A DNA stretch of 20,330 nt from Pseudomonadota bacterium (GCA_030610915.1 JAUWQS010000003.1:1-20330); one strand, 5' to 3'; counted from the first letter of the stretch, positions 1-6,385 are shown. Numbers and translations are program-made. Notes: generated by a model from the sequence alone, not told the origin.

Positions 1-1
1 C

Positions 2-160
2 TATACGACTATTAACGCCACATTTACCCGCGAAGATGTGGGAAAGGACCGTGGTTGGCGAAAGGCTATCAAAATCGCCTTCTCGGAAAACCCCGTATCG
101 GAGATGCCCGGGGAGCGATTCGTGGAGGAGCCGGAACCAAGTAAAAAACCCTTGACATGA
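2..160 (+). CDS. 3' end of an unidentified protein (partial, cut by window start)
   Basis: An open frame runs from the window edge to a TGA at 158-160 and gives 52 residues with no start in view. The fragment begins YTTINATFTRED and ends EPEPSKKPLT. Its body is charged and ends in a Pro/Glu/Lys-rich tail, as expected for a protein C-terminus. I do not recognise the family. The stop directly follows the -35 box of the next promoter, so this gene probably closes the preceding (early or replication) block. The coding call rests on an uninterrupted frame and natural composition only. Confidence 0.5.
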   Translation, partial: YTTINATFTREDVGKDRGWRKAIKIAFSENPVSEMPGERFVEEPEPSKKPLT

Positions 161-180
161 GCGCCAAAATAAATTATAGA
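152..180 (+). promoter_or_regulatory. Sigma70-type promoter
   Basis: A perfect TTGACA -35 box (152-157) is followed after exactly 17 nt by TATAGA (175-180), one base from the TATAAT consensus. The predicted start, near 187, falls in the first AATCGGACA box. This placement suits repressor control. The promoter would read into the ribbon-helix-helix gene and possibly the whole structural block. It is the best consensus match I saw in the window. Confidence 0.7.
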
Positions 181-268
181 TAAGACTAATCGGACAAACT
201 GTCACAGCACAGGACAATGTGGCCGATGAAAAGATGAATAAAGATAGGTGCTTAGAGAGAATCGGACA
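179..268 (+). promoter_or_regulatory. Putative operator boxes AATCGGACA (copies 1 and 2)
   Basis: AATCGGACA occurs at 188-196, overlapping the predicted transcription start, and at 260-268, directly before the ATG at 272. The first copy sits in a longer string, GATAAGACTAATCGGACAAA (179-198), which recurs with one change at 593-612. Repeated short boxes around a promoter that drives a ribbon-helix-helix gene suggest autoregulation. The pairing of repressor and boxes is inference. Confidence 0.45.
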
Positions 269-271
269 TAA

Positions 272-583
272 ATGCCAAAAAAATCCACAACAATCTGGCT
301 GGATGCAGAGACGAAAAAAAGACTTGAGGAATATTCTGAAAAGAATTATCCTTATTCTACATCAGGGCAGGCCAGAATAGCGATAGAACAATATTTGAAC
401 AGGAAAAGAATCATAGCTGGGTTGCGGAAATATGTAGATGTAAGCCGGACGGAGGAGGAACAGATGACCGCTAAAAAGCGTGGTAATGTAGGACGAAGAG
501 ACAAGGGTGCATGTGGTGGGGACAGAAAGAGAGATGGAAGCGGCGCAGGAGTCGGGAACCTAAAAAGAAATAACTTTCAGTGA
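272..583 (+). CDS. Ribbon-helix-helix (Arc/MetJ/CopG-type) DNA-binding protein
   Basis: The 103-aa product starts with a short beta-strand segment (TTIWLDAETKKRLEEY, residues 6-21) followed by two helices ending near IAIEQYL (residue 43). This is the usual layout of a ribbon-helix-helix DNA-binding domain, which dimerises and reads DNA with paired strands. The second half is very basic, Gly/Arg/Lys-rich (RRDKGACGGDRKRDG) and does not look like a folded domain; it could be a disordered DNA-binding tail or the result of a frameshift. It lies behind a consensus promoter and is flanked by AATCGGACA boxes, so an autorepressor or late-gene regulator is likely. An antitoxin-type role is possible, but no toxin gene is adjacent. 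The SD is weak. Confidence 0.7.
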   Translation: MPKKSTTIWLDAETKKRLEEYSEKNYPYSTSGQARIAIEQYLNRKRIIAGLRKYVDVSRTEEEQMTAKKRGNVGRRDKGACGGDRKRDGSGAGVGNLKRNNFQ

Positions 584-592
584 CAGAATAGG

Positions 593-676
593 GATAAGAC
601 AAATCGGACAAAAAAGGCTGACGATTAGACAAAAAGGCCGAAGTAAAAAACAGTAAAAACAGATAGTTATTGGACA
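593..676 (+). promoter_or_regulatory. Third AATCGGACA box and related half-sites upstream of terminase
   Basis: GATAAGACAAATCGGACAAA (593-612) matches 179-198 at 19 of 20 positions. Looser relatives follow (GATTAGACAAA from 623, ATTGGACAT from about 667). The stretch lies between the regulator gene and the small terminase gene and has no ORF of its own. It may let the regulator act on the terminase leader. I found no convincing -35/-10 pair here. Confidence 0.35.
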
Positions 677-762
677 TCATGGAAAACAGGGAAGCAATTG
701 GGCAATTACTGGATTACGGCTGAGATATATTGACTCTAAAAAAGAGACGAAGGAGATTAGAA

Positions 763-1146
763 GTGAAGAATAAAGTTGGAAAACCTCTCAAGTTCACCCC
801 TGAATCCCTACAGATGATCATTTCTAAGTATTTCGAGACTACGCTAATCGGAGAATATACCATAACAGGCTTAGCATTGTTGGTTGGGAGCAAACAACTT
901 ATACAGGATTATGAGAAACGCAAAGACTTTTCCGAGATTATAAAGAGAGCTAAGCTGATGGTCGAAAACGATTATGAACTATCGCTACGGAAACACGGTA
1001 AAGCTGGGGACATATTTGGTCTGAAGAATTTCGGTTGGAAGGATCAACAGGATTTAAAGGTTGATTCTGTCGTTAAGCACGGCATTTCCGATGATTTAGC
1101 AGCGTTAATTGAGGATATTGTGGGGAGCGTGAGAAATGACCCATAA
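763..1146 (+). CDS. Terminase small subunit
   Basis: The product (127 aa from the GTG at 763) has features I associate with phage DNA-packaging small subunits: GKPLKFTPESLQMII near the N-terminus, YTITGLALLVGSKQLIQDYEK (a helix-turn-helix-like segment that would bind the pac/cos site), RAKLMVENDYE and a C-terminal IFGLKNFGWKDQQD. Small terminase rings recognise phage DNA and load the large subunit. I chose GTG 763 over TTG 730 because AGGAG at 751-755 lies 7 nt upstream and the extra N-terminus would only add a poly-Lys/Arg stretch. The position directly before a large terminase gene supports the call. Confidence 0.85.
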   Translation: MKNKVGKPLKFTPESLQMIISKYFETTLIGEYTITGLALLVGSKQLIQDYEKRKDFSEIIKRAKLMVENDYELSLRKHGKAGDIFGLKNFGWKDQQDLKVDSVVKHGISDDLAALIEDIVGSVRNDP

Positions 1147-1242
1147 GGATGCCCCGGAATGGACGATCTTGGGTGGCTTGATGGTAGGATAAGGGGCAAA
1201 TATAGCTATTACAGGCAGTATTAGTACGCTAAAAGGGGCAAA

Positions 1243-1425
1243 ATGGGTTTTATTGAGGGCGAAAACGAGTATCAAAGCAGACCCCGAGAACGGATATTGG
1301 TCAAGGTAACACGCCGGATGATAGCAGATGCGAGAGGGATTACGGTGTCAGGTGTCAGGCAAGCGATCAAGCGAGGCAAACTCAATCCGTACGACCTCAA
1401 GAGTATAGCGGAGTTTATCCGATGA
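1243..1425 (+). CDS. Small helix-turn-helix protein between terminase genes
   Basis: The 60-aa product has a basic front half and a putative helix-turn-helix (ITVSGVRQAIKRGKLNPYDL, residues 34-53), in which a DNA-reading helix is followed by a short wing-like segment, as in excisionase or MerR-type folds. Its stop overlaps the ATG of the large terminase gene (ATGA at 1422-1425), so the two are probably translationally coupled. It could be an accessory DNA-recognition factor for packaging or a small regulator. I do not recognise a named family. Confidence 0.6.
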   Translation: MGFIEGENEYQSRPRERILVKVTRRMIADARGITVSGVRQAIKRGKLNPYDLKSIAEFIR

Positions 1426-2924
1426 CTCGCAACGAAACACATCAGAGGTATAAATCACTTTTGCTAAAGGCGCGTCAGACAGATCAGACACAGGGCGTAA
1501 TGCGAGAGTTGGCCCTGAGGGATTTGTTTTTTTTAATCCTCTACATTTTAGGGCGCAAAGACATTGATCGGGACTGGCTGTATGAGAGATGTAGAGAGGT
1601 GCAAGCGGACCCTGATGGGTACATTGATTTATGGTTCAGAGAGGCTTACAAAAGTTCCATAATTACCTACGCACTCACAATCCAGGACATTCTTAATGAT
1701 CCGGAGATTACTGTTGGTATATTTTCAGCCACCAGGCCGATAGCGAAGGCGTTTTTGCGGCAAATCAAAAGGGAGTTTGAAGACAACGCCAAGCTCAAGG
1801 CGTTGTTTCCGGATATCTGCTATGCGTCACCCGGTAAAGAGTCACCAAAATGGAGCGAGGACGACGGAATCATAGTCAAGCGCAAGGGCAACCCAAAGGA
1901 GTCAACAGTTGAGGCATGGGGTTTGGTAGATGGTCAGCCTACAGGCAGGCATTTCCAGCTGATGGTTTATGACGATGTAGTTACGAGAGAGTCAGTCACA
2001 ACCCCGGAGATGATAGACAAAATCAACAGAGCGTGGGAATTATCCCGGAACCTCACAGCGATTGGCGGACGGACCCGGCACATCGGAACGCGTTACCACT
2101 ACAACGACACATACAATTTGATTATGGATAGGGGTGCCGCGATACCTCGTATTTATCCGGCTACAGATGATGGTACTACAGGCGGCAAGTCTATATTTTT
2201 TGATGAGGCAGTACTTGCAAATAAACGCCGGGAGATGGGCGCATTCACGTTTGCTTGTCAAATGTTACAGAATCCGAAAGTAGATTCAATACAGGGATTC
2301 AAAGAAGAGGATTTAAGGTTCTGGGGTGCTATTCATTACAATCACCTTAATGTTTATTTACTTATTGATCCGGCAAACGAAAAGAAAAAGAGGTCGGATT
2401 ACACAGCTGCGTTTGTAATTGGACTGGGTGAGGATAGAAACTACTACATCATAGACATCATCAGAGATCGCTTGTCACTAACAGAGCGTGGGAACCTTTT
2501 AATGAGTCTCCACAGACAATATAGACCTCTACGAGTCGGATACGAGAAATATGGTATGCAGGCGGATATTGAGTATTTCGAGACCGTAATGCAAAAAGAG
2601 AACTATCGGTTCGTTATAACTCCTCTCGGTGGGCAGGTGTCGAAGGTTGACCGAATCACCGGATTGATGCCATTGTTTGAAGACCATAGAATTTATTTGC
2701 CGGATAGGGCAGTTCACGTCAACTATGAGGGGATTCAAGAGGATGTTGTCAAAGCGTTCATTCATGAGGAGTTTAAGGCATTCCCATTCTCGGCACACGA
2801 CGACATGCTGGACTGTTTAGCACGGATAGCAGACCCGGAGTTCAAGATGTCTGAACCGCGGAACATAAGACAATGGCCACGTCAGACAGTAGCAGAATCA
2901 GAATATACGATGTTAGGAGGTTAA
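1422..2924 (+). CDS. Terminase large subunit (ATPase and nuclease)
   Basis: The 500-aa protein pumps DNA into the procapsid and cuts the concatemer. The ATPase half shows a deviant Walker A (REAYKSSIITYA, residues 73-84), Walker B MVYDD (181-185) followed by the coupling region, and the C-motif IGTRYHYND (221-229), typical of T7/BPP-1-type large terminases. The nuclease half has an RNase H-like fold with acidic residues in LLIDPA (D316), GYEKYG (E375) and AHDDMLD (D460/D461/D464). Length is normal for the family. Walker A lacks the usual glycines but keeps K-S, as in other phage terminases. It overlaps the upstream helix-turn-helix gene by ATGA. Confidence 0.95.
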   Translation: MTRNETHQRYKSLLLKARQTDQTQGVMRELALRDLFFLILYILGRKDIDRDWLYERCREVQADPDGYIDLWFREAYKSSIITYALTIQDILNDPEITVGIFSATRPIAKAFLRQIKREFEDNAKLKALFPDICYASPGKESPKWSEDDGIIVKRKGNPKESTVEAWGLVDGQPTGRHFQLMVYDDVVTRESVTTPEMIDKINRAWELSRNLTAIGGRTRHIGTRYHYNDTYNLIMDRGAAIPRIYPATDDGTTGGKSIFFDEAVLANKRREMGAFTFACQMLQNPKVDSIQGFKEEDLRFWGAIHYNHLNVYLLIDPANEKKKRSDYTAAFVIGLGEDRNYYIIDIIRDRLSLTERGNLLMSLHRQYRPLRVGYEKYGMQADIEYFETVMQKENYRFVITPLGGQVSKVDRITGLMPLFEDHRIYLPDRAVHVNYEGIQEDVVKAFIHEEFKAFPFSAHDDMLDCLARIADPEFKMSEPRNIRQWPRQTVAESEYTMLGG

Positions 2925-2925
2925 C

Positions 2926-3141
2926 ATGGGTTTTAGTTCATCACGAAAGAGTTCGCCGCCACCGATAAAACCAGCACCACCACCGATACCGACAGACAAT
3001 ACGGCGGAGGTAGAAGCAAGACGAAAAGCAGAACGGGAGCGTATCAGGAAGATGCGAGGTCGTAAAGCAACCATCCTTACTGGTGGACGAGGCATGAGTG
3101 GAGATGCGGAGACTGGGCGTAAGTCGCTTTTAGGCGAATAA
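2926..3141 (+). CDS. Small proline/arginine-rich phage protein before portal
   Basis: The 71-aa product starts MGFSSSRKSSPPP, continues through a proline-rich stretch, an Arg/Glu-rich helix (residues about 28-45) and a conserved-looking RGRKATILTGGRG segment (residues 45-57), and ends RKSLLGE. Short proteins of this design commonly lie next to the portal gene in podoviruses; I know no established function. The start follows the terminase stop by one base and has a good SD (AGGAGG just upstream). A role in head assembly or portal incorporation is inferred from position only. Confidence 0.7.
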   Translation: MGFSSSRKSSPPPIKPAPPPIPTDNTAEVEARRKAERERIRKMRGRKATILTGGRGMSGDAETGRKSLLGE

Positions 3142-3153
3142 GGGGAAATAAGA

Positions 3154-4755
3154 ATGATTGAGCAAAAGCAAGTCGAAGAAATCATCAAGCGTCTGGAGAA
3201 GATGAAGTCAGACCGTAGCCAATGGGAATCACACTGGGAAGAGGTTACTGAATACGTAGCACCTCGGTATAGCGGCATTTCTACCACCAACACTAAGGGT
3301 GGCAAGCGGATGGAGAAGGTGTTCGACTGCACCGCCATTGATGCTAACGATGTGTTCGCTTCAGGGATGTACGGTCACTTATGTAACGGGAGGTGGTTCT
3401 TACTCAAGGACAAGAACCCCGAAAGTCAGGAAGCGCAATGGTTTGGAGAAGCATCGAGGATCCTGCTTGAAGAGCTGGCAATGTCTAATTATGGCCAGGT
3501 GATTCACGAATATTTCAAGAAGCTCGGCAGTATCGGAACGGCGTGTTTATTTGAAGAGCAGGGAGAGCCCGGAAGCCCGGCACTGAATTTTAGGGAGTTC
3601 AACATCAAAAACTATTACATATTAGAGAATTCTAAGGGTTTAGTTGATACACTGTATAGAAAGTTTCAATACACACCGCGTCAGGCAGTTCAGGAATGGG
3701 GTGAGGAGAATGTAGGGAGATCAATTCAGAAAGCCTACAAGGACAAGAAAGAAGATTTATTTGACTTCATTCATGCTATTTATCCGCGCGAAGATAGAGA
3801 CGATACGAAGAGAGATAAAGAGAACATGCCCTTTGCGTCTGTGTATATAGCAGTAAAAGATAAGAAAGTAATCGAGGAGGACGGATATTCTGAAAAGCCA
3901 TTCATGGTTACAAGGATTGATAAGGAGTCAGAAGAGATCTATGGCCGGTCCATCGGGATGAAAATGCTCCCGGAGATAAAGCTTTTAAACAAGATAGTCA
4001 AAACCACACTCAGGGCCGCTGAGAAGGTAGTTGATCCCCCGTTGCAAGTCCCCGACGATGGTTTTATCTCACCATTTAAGACAGTTCCCGGCGGGTTGAT
4101 GTATTACAGGGCCGGGACGCAAGACAGAGTTGATCCTCTCAACACCAACGCTGATATCGGGTTGGGTTTGGAAATGGAAGATAGACGACGTGAATCAATC
4201 AACAGGGCGTGGTTTGTAGATTTGTTTCTCCTGCTGGCAGATAAAAAGAGCATGACCGCAACGGAAGTCCTTGAGAGAGTTGAAGAGAAGCTTCTGTTGT
4301 TAGGACCGATGCTTGGCAGACTTCAGTCAGACCTGTTCAATCCACTGGTAGACAGGTCATTGGGGGTTCTTTCGAGGGCCGGAAGGCTTCCTCCAGTGCC
4401 CGAGGGCATAGAAGAATATGAGATTGAGTACCTGGGAAAATTAGCAATCGCAATGAGATTGATGGAAGTAAAAGCCATGCGTGACACGATGGGATATATA
4501 GAACCCTTTGTGACCCTCAATCCAACACTCATGGACAATTTCGATGAAGATAAGGTTGTCAGAGGTATAAGTGAAAGACTTGGTTTACCAGCGGACTGGT
4601 TGCGAGAGAGGGAAGATATTGAGGCAATCAGGGAAAGCAGAGCGCAACAGCAGCAGATGCAACAGATGCTTGAAGCAGGGGGTCAGATAGCAGATGCAGT
4701 GCCGAAAGTATCCGGCAAAGTAGACCCGGATTCAGTATTGGGGATGATGCAGTAA
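3154..4755 (+). CDS. Portal (head-to-tail connector) protein, T7 gp8-like
   Basis: The 533-aa length fits the T7-type connector family. Recognisable segments include the N-terminal DRSQWESHWEEVTEYVAPRY (residues about 19-38), the central YGRSIGMKMLPEIKLLN with KVVDPPLQVPDDG (about 263-300), and TATEVLERVEEKLLLLGP (about 368-385) before a C-terminal Gln-rich tail (QQQQMQQML). In this family a dodecameric ring occupies one capsid vertex, acts as the DNA channel and nucleates capsid assembly. It lies between terminase and scaffold genes, the usual place. An AAGGGGA-type SD precedes the ATG. Confidence 0.93.
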   Translation: MIEQKQVEEIIKRLEKMKSDRSQWESHWEEVTEYVAPRYSGISTTNTKGGKRMEKVFDCTAIDANDVFASGMYGHLCNGRWFLLKDKNPESQEAQWFGEASRILLEELAMSNYGQVIHEYFKKLGSIGTACLFEEQGEPGSPALNFREFNIKNYYILENSKGLVDTLYRKFQYTPRQAVQEWGEENVGRSIQKAYKDKKEDLFDFIHAIYPREDRDDTKRDKENMPFASVYIAVKDKKVIEEDGYSEKPFMVTRIDKESEEIYGRSIGMKMLPEIKLLNKIVKTTLRAAEKVVDPPLQVPDDGFISPFKTVPGGLMYYRAGTQDRVDPLNTNADIGLGLEMEDRRRESINRAWFVDLFLLLADKKSMTATEVLERVEEKLLLLGPMLGRLQSDLFNPLVDRSLGVLSRAGRLPPVPEGIEEYEIEYLGKLAIAMRLMEVKAMRDTMGYIEPFVTLNPTLMDNFDEDKVVRGISERLGLPADWLREREDIEAIRESRAQQQQMQQMLEAGGQIADAVPKVSGKVDPDSVLGMMQ

Positions 4756-4760
4756 ACTAC

Positions 4761-4845
4761 TGTTAGCTAAAGCAACCAGCTTTAAAAGGAGCGGCGATTC
4801 CTCTGCCACCTGAAGGAGGCAGTCTCCTCGCCGAATTGACTTTCA
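4761..4845 (+). mobile_element. IS200/IS605 right-end-like double hairpin (no transposase)
   Basis: This non-coding stretch between portal and the Bbp19-like gene contains two hairpins. The first is TAAAGC/GCTTTA (4768-4773 with 4779-4784, loop AACCA). The second is longer: CGGCGA/TCGCCG (4792-4797 with 4828-4833) closes an inner stem CTGCC/GGCAG (4803-4807 with 4818-4822) capped by CCTGAAGG. The order 'AAAGGAGCGGCGATTCCTC, hairpin, CTCCTCGCCG' and the following TTTCAA look to me like the right end (omega-RNA 3' region) of tnpB-bearing IS200/IS605 elements. That likeness is from memory and needs a search. The ATG at 4846 follows directly. Confidence 0.5.
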
Positions 4846-5082
4846 ATGAAACAACAATTACTGATAAACTATAAGGCAACGTTCAGTTCAGAAACAGGGC
4901 AGGAGGTCTTGAAGGATTTAGAGAACTTCTGCGGATACAATCATCCCTGCTTTGCGAGGGGTGAGAGTGATATGACAGCGTTCTCATTGGGAGGACGTAA
5001 CGTGTATTTGAGGATTAAAAAGTTTCTTGATGCAGATTTAAACCAAGAAAGACAGGAGGTAACGGAGGATGGGCAAGTTTAG
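4846..5082 (+). CDS. Bbp19-like phage structural protein
   Basis: The 78-aa product carries YKATFSSETGQEVLKDLENFCG (residues about 9-30), HPCF, and a central AFSLGGRNVYLRIKKFL (about 46-62). This pattern resembles the Bbp19 family of Bordetella phage BPP-1 and relatives, whose genes lie between portal and scaffold as here; the exact role in the particle is unclear. The start is odd: no SD lies within about 20 nt. The nearest AAGGAGG (4813-4819) is buried in the hairpin of the preceding element. The element may have displaced the normal SD, so translation may depend on portal readthrough or on refolding. Confidence 0.75.
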   Translation: MKQQLLINYKATFSSETGQEVLKDLENFCGYNHPCFARGESDMTAFSLGGRNVYLRIKKFLDADLNQERQEVTEDGQV

Positions 5083-5188
5083 GAAGAAACCGATTGTGAC
5101 TACTCCCACGACTAAAGCACCTGGGCTTTACGGCCTGAAGGCCAGCCCTGTAAACCAGATATTTTTGAAAGAACATACGAGGAGGTAA
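5069..5188 (+). CDS. 39-aa ORF containing repeat copy 1 in frame; possible gene truncated by the repeat
   Basis: A strong SD (AGGAGGTAACGGAGG, 5054-5068) precedes ATG 5069, and the frame ends at TAA 5186-5188. It overlaps the Bbp19-like gene by 14 bp. The start, MGKFRKKPIV, looks like the N-terminus of a class of small phage proteins beginning with FRKKPV and followed by (I/V)EA. From residue 9 on, the frame is encoded by the ~62-bp repeat (TTPTTKAPGLYGLKASP, residues 11-27) and then by 12 residues of other sequence. The most economical reading is a small gene interrupted by insertion of the repeat, still open by chance. Its last codons also form the SD of the scaffold gene. A functional peptide is possible but unproven. 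Confidence 0.4.
   Translation: MGKFRKKPIVTTPTTKAPGLYGLKASPVNQIFLKEHTRR
5093..5155 (+). repeat. ~62-bp structured repeat, copy 1
   Basis: This copy matches 19740-19803 with two substitutions and two single-base gaps in the core. Shared segments include ATTGTGACTACTCCCACGAC and GGCCTGAAGGCCAGCCCT. Two alternative folds compete for the same GGG (5123-5125): CCCA (5106-5109)/TGGG with ACTAAAG in the loop, or GGGCT (5123-5127)/AGCCC (5144-5148) stacked on GGCC-TGAA-GGCC (5132-5143). The first fold is weakened here compared with copy 2. The sequence resembles, from memory, hairpins at the ends of tnpB-type IS elements. It interrupts the stretch between Bbp19-like and scaffold genes. Confidence 0.8.
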
Positions 5189-5195
5189 TAAGACA

Positions 5196-6002
5196 ATGGG
5201 TGATTCCAGTGATGGGCAGGTCATTATCAATGAAGACGGAAGTTTTACAGAAACATGGATGAAGTCACTGCCGGAAGAACTTAGGGAAGATGCTACGCTG
5301 AAAAGCATACAAGACCTTCCTTCAATGGCAAAGATGCTTGTATCAGGTCAGAAAATGGTTGGAGCGGATAAGATAATCGTTCCCGGCAAAGAATCAACCG
5401 ATGAGGACTGGGGAAAGATATTCAACAAACTGGGTAGGCCGGAAAAGAGCGATGGATATGCGTTGGCTAAACCTGAAATCCCTGAAGATATGCCATGGGA
5501 AGATAAGGATGTTTTGGCCTTTCAGGATGTAGCTCACAAGGCAGGACTTCTCCCGAAACAGACAAAAGACCTGTTCGACTGGTATAACGGAATCGCTACA
5601 GAAGCCTTTGTCGGTACTCAGAAGGCAACGCAGGAAGCATATGATGGGGCCGTAACGTCATTAAAGAAAGAATGGGGAGGTGCATACGATCAGAAGATAG
5701 AACAGGCTCATGCGGCTGTAAGGGCGTTTGCGGGGGAGGACGATATAAAGGCTTTGGATGAGGGGTTAGGAAATGACCCTCGGATGATAAAGCTCTTCGC
5801 CAAAATAGGAGCTGCGGTTTCCGAAGATAAGTTAAAGGGTGTGCAGGGCGCTAATACTCTGGTAGAGGTACAGGGTCAGATCAATGCGATTCTTGGAGAC
5901 CCCAAACATCCTTATCATATTAAGGGGCACCCTGAACACGCGGCTGCGGTTTCTGCAATGCAGGAGCTTTATAAGCAGGTTTATCCGGCGGAAGAGAAAT
6001 GA
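5196..6002 (+). CDS. Capsid scaffolding protein
   Basis: The 268-aa acidic, helix-rich product shows features common to podoviral scaffolds: an N-terminal WMKSLPEELREDATLKSIQD (residues 22-41), a middle AKMLVSGQKMVGADKIIVPG (about 45-64), and KLGRPEKSDGYALAKPE (about 78-94), followed by a long helical part. Scaffolds direct assembly of the major capsid protein around the portal and leave before or during DNA packaging. A GAGGAGG SD (5179-5185) lies 10 nt before the ATG. The stop overlaps the next ATG (ATGA). Position directly before the capsid block supports the call. Confidence 0.85.
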   Translation: MGDSSDGQVIINEDGSFTETWMKSLPEELREDATLKSIQDLPSMAKMLVSGQKMVGADKIIVPGKESTDEDWGKIFNKLGRPEKSDGYALAKPEIPEDMPWEDKDVLAFQDVAHKAGLLPKQTKDLFDWYNGIATEAFVGTQKATQEAYDGAVTSLKKEWGGAYDQKIEQAHAAVRAFAGEDDIKALDEGLGNDPRMIKLFAKIGAAVSEDKLKGVQGANTLVEVQGQINAILGDPKHPYHIKGHPEHAAAVSAMQELYKQVYPAEEK

Positions 6003-6271
6003 TAACAACCATCTTTACAAAAATGATGGCTAAATTATCGGTGATACCGGATAAAATATCTATTGGCCCCGGCTTCCATAAGGACATGGCGAGTTTTGCC
6101 GAATCTTTAAATGTGCAAAGGCCTACGGTATTTTGCATGATTGACATGACCCACATCTATCTCGACCCCTCTATACAGGGTAAAAGAGTAAAGGTTTCCA
6201 AAAATGGAGACGAAAGGACATTTAATTACAAGACATTTGTCAGAAATGATAAAGTAGAATTTAAGGGGTAG
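5999..6271 (+). CDS. Unknown 90-aa protein between scaffold and capsid genes
   Basis: The gene overlaps the scaffold stop (ATGA), so coupled translation is likely. The product starts MITTIFTKMMAKLSVIPDKI, has a middle FCMIDMTHIYLDPSIQGKRV, and ends with a basic/acidic alternation (KNGDERTFNYKTFVRNDKVEFKG). It has no signal peptide, membrane helix or motif I recognise. Its position between scaffold and major capsid protein suggests a head-assembly accessory or decoration role, as inference only. Its last codons run into the first copy of the AGGGGTAGCT direct repeat that bounds the following structured element. Confidence 0.6.
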   Translation: MITTIFTKMMAKLSVIPDKISIGPGFHKDMASFAESLNVQRPTVFCMIDMTHIYLDPSIQGKRVKVSKNGDERTFNYKTFVRNDKVEFKG

Positions 6272-6351
6272 CTCATTTGAGTCCTGACGCACGCCGAAAG
6301 CAGGCTGTCTAAGAGACATTAAATGCAGGCAAAGTCCCGTCAGGGGTAGCT
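6264..6351 (+). ncRNA. Candidate structured RNA element before the capsid gene
   Basis: A stem CCTGACG (6283-6289)/CGTCAGG (6338-6344) encloses an inner hairpin GTCT-AAG-AGAC (6307-6317) and further short pairings (GCC/GGC around GAAAGCA). The whole is bounded by a 10-bp direct repeat, AGGGGTAGCT, at 6264-6273 and 6342-6351. The element occupies the gap between a 90-aa gene and the major capsid gene. The layout fits either a cis-acting RNA in the capsid leader or a small inserted element with a target duplication. I could not match it to a known riboswitch, ribozyme or OMEGA RNA class. Confidence 0.45.
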
Positions 6352-6355
6352 TTCC

Positions 6356-6378
6356 GAAATAAAAAATATTTCAGGAGG
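6356..6378 (+). promoter_or_regulatory. AT-rich hairpin and strong SD of the capsid gene
   Basis: GAAATA (6356-6361) pairs with TATTTC (6367-6372) across an A5 loop, and AGGAGG (6373-6378) follows at once, 7 nt before ATG 6386. A small hairpin abutting an ideal SD may keep the ribosome site open or stabilise the 5' end of the message for the most abundant virion protein. The regulatory role is inference. Confidence 0.4.
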
Positions 6379-6385
6379 TTACATT

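Noticed and set aside
1136..1192. 18-aa ORF overlapping the end of the small terminase gene, with GGGGAG 8 nt upstream
   Set aside because: Too short, no recognisable sequence, and no reciprocal coupling to the next gene; chance is the simpler explanation.
2926..3141. N-myristoylation-type MG start on the small proline-rich protein
   Set aside because: Myristoylation is not expected in a bacterial host; the MG start is common in phage structural proteins.
4836..4864. Possible promoter with TTGACT before the Bbp19-like gene
   Set aside because: The matching -10 (TACTGA) is poor and would lie inside the coding sequence.
6282..6309. Hammerhead-ribozyme-like string (CTGACG ... CGAAA ... GTC) in the capsid leader
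   Set aside because: The invariant CUGANGA core is not met (C in place of the last A) and no proper stem II can be drawn between the core segments.
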